A DNA stretch of 64,000 bases from Burkholderiaceae bacterium. Its GTDB lineage: Bacteria; Pseudomonadota; Gammaproteobacteria; Burkholderiales; Burkholderiaceae_E. The DNA is taken from assembly GCA_023954015.1 (NCBI GenBank), contig JAMLIS010000001.1, positions 310,001-374,000 of the forward strand, read 5' to 3'. Below are positions 61,032-64,000 of this stretch, one piece after another. The notes under the pieces are model-generated. The model ran no database searches. It was not told the origin of the DNA and saw only the letters and a list, made by a program, of their open reading frames with translations. Each line of letters opens with the position of its first letter. The first letter of the stretch is position 1. The translations under genes and the position numbers were made by a program.

Positions 61032-63869
61032 TTACGCGGACTCGCGCAGCGCTTCGACCGAGACTGCGCAGTACTTGAAGCCGGGGATCCTGCCGACCGG
61101 ATCGAGCTGCGGATGCGTCAGGACGTTGGCCGCTGCTTCCGCGTACGCGAACGGCACGAATACGCAGCCGGGCGCCACACCGTCGTCCTCGCGAACGAAG
61201 AGCTCGATCTGCCCCCGCCGCGACGCGATGCGCGCGCGCATGCCGGGCCGCAGGTCCAGGCGAGCGAGGTCGCGCGGATGCAACGAAGCCGTCGCTTCGG
61301 GTTCGATCGCATCGAGTGCCTGCGCCCGGCGCGTCATCGCGCCGGTGTGCCAGTGCTCGAGCTGGCGTCCGGTGGTGAGCACGAACGGATAGTCGGCGTC
61401 GGGCGATTCGGCCGGCGCAGCGGGCGCCGCCGGGACGAAGCGGCCGCGTCCGCTCGCCGTCGGAAAACGCTCGCGGAAAACGACCGGCTGCCCGGGATCG
61501 TCGGCGCTGGTGCACGGATAGGTGACGCTGCCTTCGCGCTCGAGGCGATCCCAGTCGATGCCGCGGATCGAATCCATCGACTCGCGCATTTCCGCGAACA
61601 CTTCGCGCGGATGCGAGTAGCGCCAGTCCAGGCCGAGCCCGCGCGCCACCGCGACGAGGATGTCGAGATCGGCACGCGCCTGCCCGGGCGGCTCGACCGC
61701 CTTGCGCGCGAACTGCACCATCCGGTCGGTGTTCGTGAAGCTGCCGCTCTTCTCGGGGAACGCCGAAGCCGGAAGAATCGCGTCGGCCAGGTACGCCGTC
61801 TCGGTCGGGAAGATGTCCTGCACGACGAGCAGGTCGAGCGCGGCGAGCGCCCGCCGCGCATGGCGCAGGTCGGGATCGGACATCGCCGGGTTCTCGCCCA
61901 TCACGTACAGGCCGCGGATGCGCCGCTCGGCGGCGGCCTGCAGGATCTCGACGACGGTCAGCCCCGGGCGGCGATCGATGCGCGTGCCCCACAGCCGCTC
62001 GAAGCGCTCGGCGACGCGCTCGTCGTCCACCCGGCCGTAGTCGGGCAGCATCATCGGGATCAGGCCGACGTCGGAGGCGCCCTGCACGTTGTTCTGCCCG
62101 CGCAGCGGATGCAGTCCGGCGCCCGGGCGCCCGATCTGGCCGGTGCACAGGGCCAGCGCGATCAGGCAGCGCGCGTTGTCGGTGCCGTGCACGTGCTGCG
62201 AGACGCCCATGCCCCACAGGATCATCGACGCGCGGCTCGTCGCGTACTGCTGCGCGACCGTGCGGATCGTCGCCGCGTCGATGCCGCACAGCGGCGCCAT
62301 GCGCTCGGGGCTGCAGGCGGCCAGGTGCGCGCGCAATGCCTCGAAGTCGGCGGTGCGCGTGGCGACGAACTCGCAATCGACGAAGCCGCCGTAGACGATC
62401 GCGTGCAGCATCGCGTCGAGCAGCGCGATGTCGGCGCCCGGCGTGAACTGCAGCACCGTGGAGGCGTGCCGCGCCAGTTCGTTGCGCTTCGGATCGGCGA
62501 CGACGAGCGTGGTTCCGCTGCGCGCGGCGTTCTTGATCCAGGTGGCGGCAACCGGATGGTTGACCGTGGGGTTCGATCCGATGACGAGCACGAAGTCGGC
62601 CTTCAGCACGTCGGAGACCGGATTCGACACGGCGCCCGAACCGATGCCTTCGAGCAGCGCGGCCACCGACGACGCATGGCACAAGCGCGTGCAGTGGTCG
62701 ACGTTGTTCGTTCCGAAGCCGGTGCGAACGAGCTTCTGGAACAGGTACGCCTCCTCGTTGCTGCCCTTGGCCGAACCGAAGCCGGCGAGCGCCTGCGAAC
62801 CGATCTCGTCGCGGATGCGCGCCAGGCCCCCGGCGGCGACGGCCAGCGCCTCGTCCCACGTCGCCTCGCGAAACCGGTCGCGCCAGTCGGCCGGCACGCG
62901 GTCGAAATCGGCGTCCTTCGCGGCCCCTTCGCGACGCACGAGCGGCACGTCGAGCCGCTCGCGGCTGGCGGCATAGTCGAAGCCGAAGCGTCCCTTCACA
63001 CACAGCCGTCCGTGGTTCGCCGGCCCGTTGCGGCCCTCGACGTAGCGGATGCGGTTGCCCGAGACGTGATACGTCAGCTGGCAGCCGACGCCGCAGAACG
63101 GGCACAGCGAATCGACGCGGCGCTCGGCGGCGCGCGGCGCAACGTCGCCGGGCTGCAGCGGCGCATCGACCTCGCCGAGCAGCCGCGGCATCAGCGCCCC
63201 CGTGGGGCAGGCCTGGACGCATTCGCCGCAACCGACGCAGGTCGATGCGCCCATCGGATCGCCGAAATCGAAGACGATGCGCGAAGCGTCGCCACGACCG
63301 GCGTAGCCGATGACGTCGTTGGCCTGCTCTTCGCGGCAGGCGCGAACGCAACGCGCGCACTGGATGCACGCGTCGAGCTGCACGGCGATCGCGGGATGAC
63401 TGAAGTCGGCAAGCGGCTGCGCACGGGACGCGAAGCGCGAATGCCCGACACCCAGCTCGCGCGCCCAGTGCGTCAGCTCGGAATCCTCGCGGCGCGGCTC
63501 GGAGGGCGAGTCGGCGACGAGCAGCTCGACGACCATTCGCTGCGCCGCTCGCGCGCGCGCGCTCGCGCTGCGCACCTTCATGCCGGCGGATGGCATCCGG
63601 CAGCACGAGGCGGCGAGCACGCGTTCGCCGTCGATCTCGACGACGCAGGCGCGGCAGTTGCCGTCGGGCCGATAGCCTTCCTGCCGGCACAGCGTGGGGA
63701 TCGTCGTGCCGTGTCGGCGCGCCGCCTCGTAGATCGTCTCGCCGGCGCGCGCCTCGATCGCGCGGCCGTCGAGCTCGAAGCCGATCGTCGCGCCGGGCCC
63801 TGCGTCGGACGCCGCACCGTGCCCCGCACGCGCAGCGGGTGCACGCGCGGCTTCGACGACGCGAATCAT
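61032..63869 (-). CDS. fdsA: NAD-dependent formate dehydrogenase alpha subunit
   Basis: This 945-residue molybdenum enzyme oxidises formate to CO2. In order: an N-terminal [2Fe-2S] domain (GNCRACVVEIDGERVLAASC), two [4Fe-4S] motifs (CIQCARCVRACREEQ and CVGCGECVQACPTG), a further [4Fe-4S] motif (CPFCGVGCQLTYHV), and the bis-MGD catalytic part. The active-site cysteine is Cys397, followed by His398 (DHCTRLCHASS), which aligns with Sec140-His141 of E. coli FdhF. Length and order match FdsA of Rhodobacter and Cupriavidus. ATG 63869, ten bases after the beta-subunit stop and behind GAGGAC, is preferred over ATG 63899. Confidence 0.93.
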   Translation of the reverse strand: MIRVVEAARAPAARAGHGAASDAGPGATIGFELDGRAIEARAGETIYEAARRHGTTIPTLCRQEGYRPDGNCRACVVEIDGERVLAASCCRMPSAGMKVRSASARARAAQRMVVELLVADSPSEPRREDSELTHWARELGVGHSRFASRAQPLADFSHPAIAVQLDACIQCARCVRACREEQANDVIGYAGRGDASRIVFDFGDPMGASTCVGCGECVQACPTGALMPRLLGEVDAPLQPGDVAPRAAERRVDSLCPFCGVGCQLTYHVSGNRIRYVEGRNGPANHGRLCVKGRFGFDYAASRERLDVPLVRREGAAKDADFDRVPADWRDRFREATWDEALAVAAGGLARIRDEIGSQALAGFGSAKGSNEEAYLFQKLVRTGFGTNNVDHCTRLCHASSVAALLEGIGSGAVSNPVSDVLKADFVLVIGSNPTVNHPVAATWIKNAARSGTTLVVADPKRNELARHASTVLQFTPGADIALLDAMLHAIVYGGFVDCEFVATRTADFEALRAHLAACSPERMAPLCGIDAATIRTVAQQYATSRASMILWGMGVSQHVHGTDNARCLIALALCTGQIGRPGAGLHPLRGQNNVQGASDVGLIPMMLPDYGRVDDERVAERFERLWGTRIDRRPGLTVVEILQAAAERRIRGLYVMGENPAMSDPDLRHARRALAALDLLVVQDIFPTETAYLADAILPASAFPEKSGSFTNTDRMVQFARKAVEPPGQARADLDILVAVARGLGLDWRYSHPREVFAEMRESMDSIRGIDWDRLEREGSVTYPCTSADDPGQPVVFRERFPTASGRGRFVPAAPAAPAESPDADYPFVLTTGRQLEHWHTGAMTRRAQALDAIEPEATASLHPRDLARLDLRPGMRARIASRRGQIELFVREDDGVAPGCVFVPFAYAEAAANVLTHPQLDPVGRIPGFKYCAVSVEALRESA

Positions 63870-63879
63870 CGAAGCGTCC

Positions 63880-64000
63880 TCATCGGCCGTGCACCTCATC
63901 GGGAAACCAGCGCATCACCGACAGCATCGGGTTCGGTGCCGCCTGCCCGAGCCCGCAGATCGACGCGTCGATCATCGTGCCGGAAAGCTCTGCGAGCAGC
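63880..64000 (-). CDS. fdsB: Formate dehydrogenase beta subunit, C-terminal end (runs off right edge)
   Basis: The last 39 codons of a reading frame give SGTMIDASICGLGQAAPNPM, then LSVMRWFPDEVHGR before the stop. This is the C-terminal iron-sulfur segment (SICGLGQAAPNP) of the FdsB/NuoF-type NADH-binding subunit. It lies just upstream of fdsA on the same strand, as in fds operons. The rest of the gene is outside the window. Confidence 0.85.
   Translation of the reverse strand, partial: LLAELSGTMIDASICGLGQAAPNPMLSVMRWFPDEVHGR

Overview
The window is GC-rich, densely packed bacterial DNA with very short intergenic gaps. Many neighbouring genes overlap by 4 bases (ATGA or GTGA). The gene content points to a betaproteobacterium close to Burkholderiales: an intracellular PHA depolymerase with a cysteine nucleophile, a phasin and a PHA-system protein, a 107-residue 7Fe ferredoxin, a short RnfB-like ferredoxin next to nth, a DUF1841 protein, a DUF47-Pit phosphate pair, and RecBCD rather than AddAB. 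This assignment is inferred from families; no rRNA or other phylogenetic marker was used. No tRNA, rRNA, insertion sequence, phage gene or CRISPR array was recognised.

Layout, left to right. 1-5.5 kb: storage-lipid genes (end of an SDR reductase, phasin, patatin lipase, TetR regulator) followed by a TPR-like protein and a SAF-type oxidoreductase. 5.5-17 kb, minus strand: a PEP-CTERM-like exported protein, then recC-recB-recD translationally coupled to a SulP anion transporter. 17-23.2 kb: DUF924 and a wax ester synthase/DGAT, a divergent acyl-CoA-binding protein, a Na+/H+ antiporter, a small PHA-system protein, a 2-hydroxyacid dehydrogenase and pncB.

23.3-37.5 kb: the most notable region, twelve minus-strand genes that look like one catabolic unit. 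In transcription order they are a flavoprotein and a fused [2Fe-2S]/molybdopterin hydroxylase, a 6-hydroxynicotinate reductase homologue, a UPF0280 (ApbE-like) protein, two DUF1185 paralogues, a branched-chain-type ABC transporter with fused permeases, an enamidase homologue and a TetR regulator. Hydroxylase, reductase and enamidase are the first three steps of the fermentative nicotinate pathway of Eubacterium barkeri. Here they sit in what looks like a respiring aerobe, next to pncB and a divergent ferredoxin gene. The later pathway enzymes are not in the window.

37.6-44.8 kb, plus strand: fdxA, phaZ, an RnfB-like ferredoxin coupled to nth, DUF1841, DUF47 and Pit, an esterase and a thiolase. 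44.8-46.2 kb is a 1.3-kb non-coding stretch with four different tandem arrays and several hairpins. 46.2-48.7 kb (minus): an MFS transporter coupled to hemL. 48.8-60.9 kb (minus): a complete Alternative Complex III operon (actABCDEF) running into SCO and a caa3 oxidase (ctaC with fused cytochrome c, ctaD of the A2 type, ctaE, ctaF). 61-64 kb: NAD-linked formate dehydrogenase alpha subunit and the end of its beta subunit.

Together the genes describe an aerobe that stores carbon as PHA and probably neutral lipid. It respires through ACIII and caa3 oxidase, can oxidise formate, and may break down a pyridine carboxylate or similar N-heterocycle by a reductive route.
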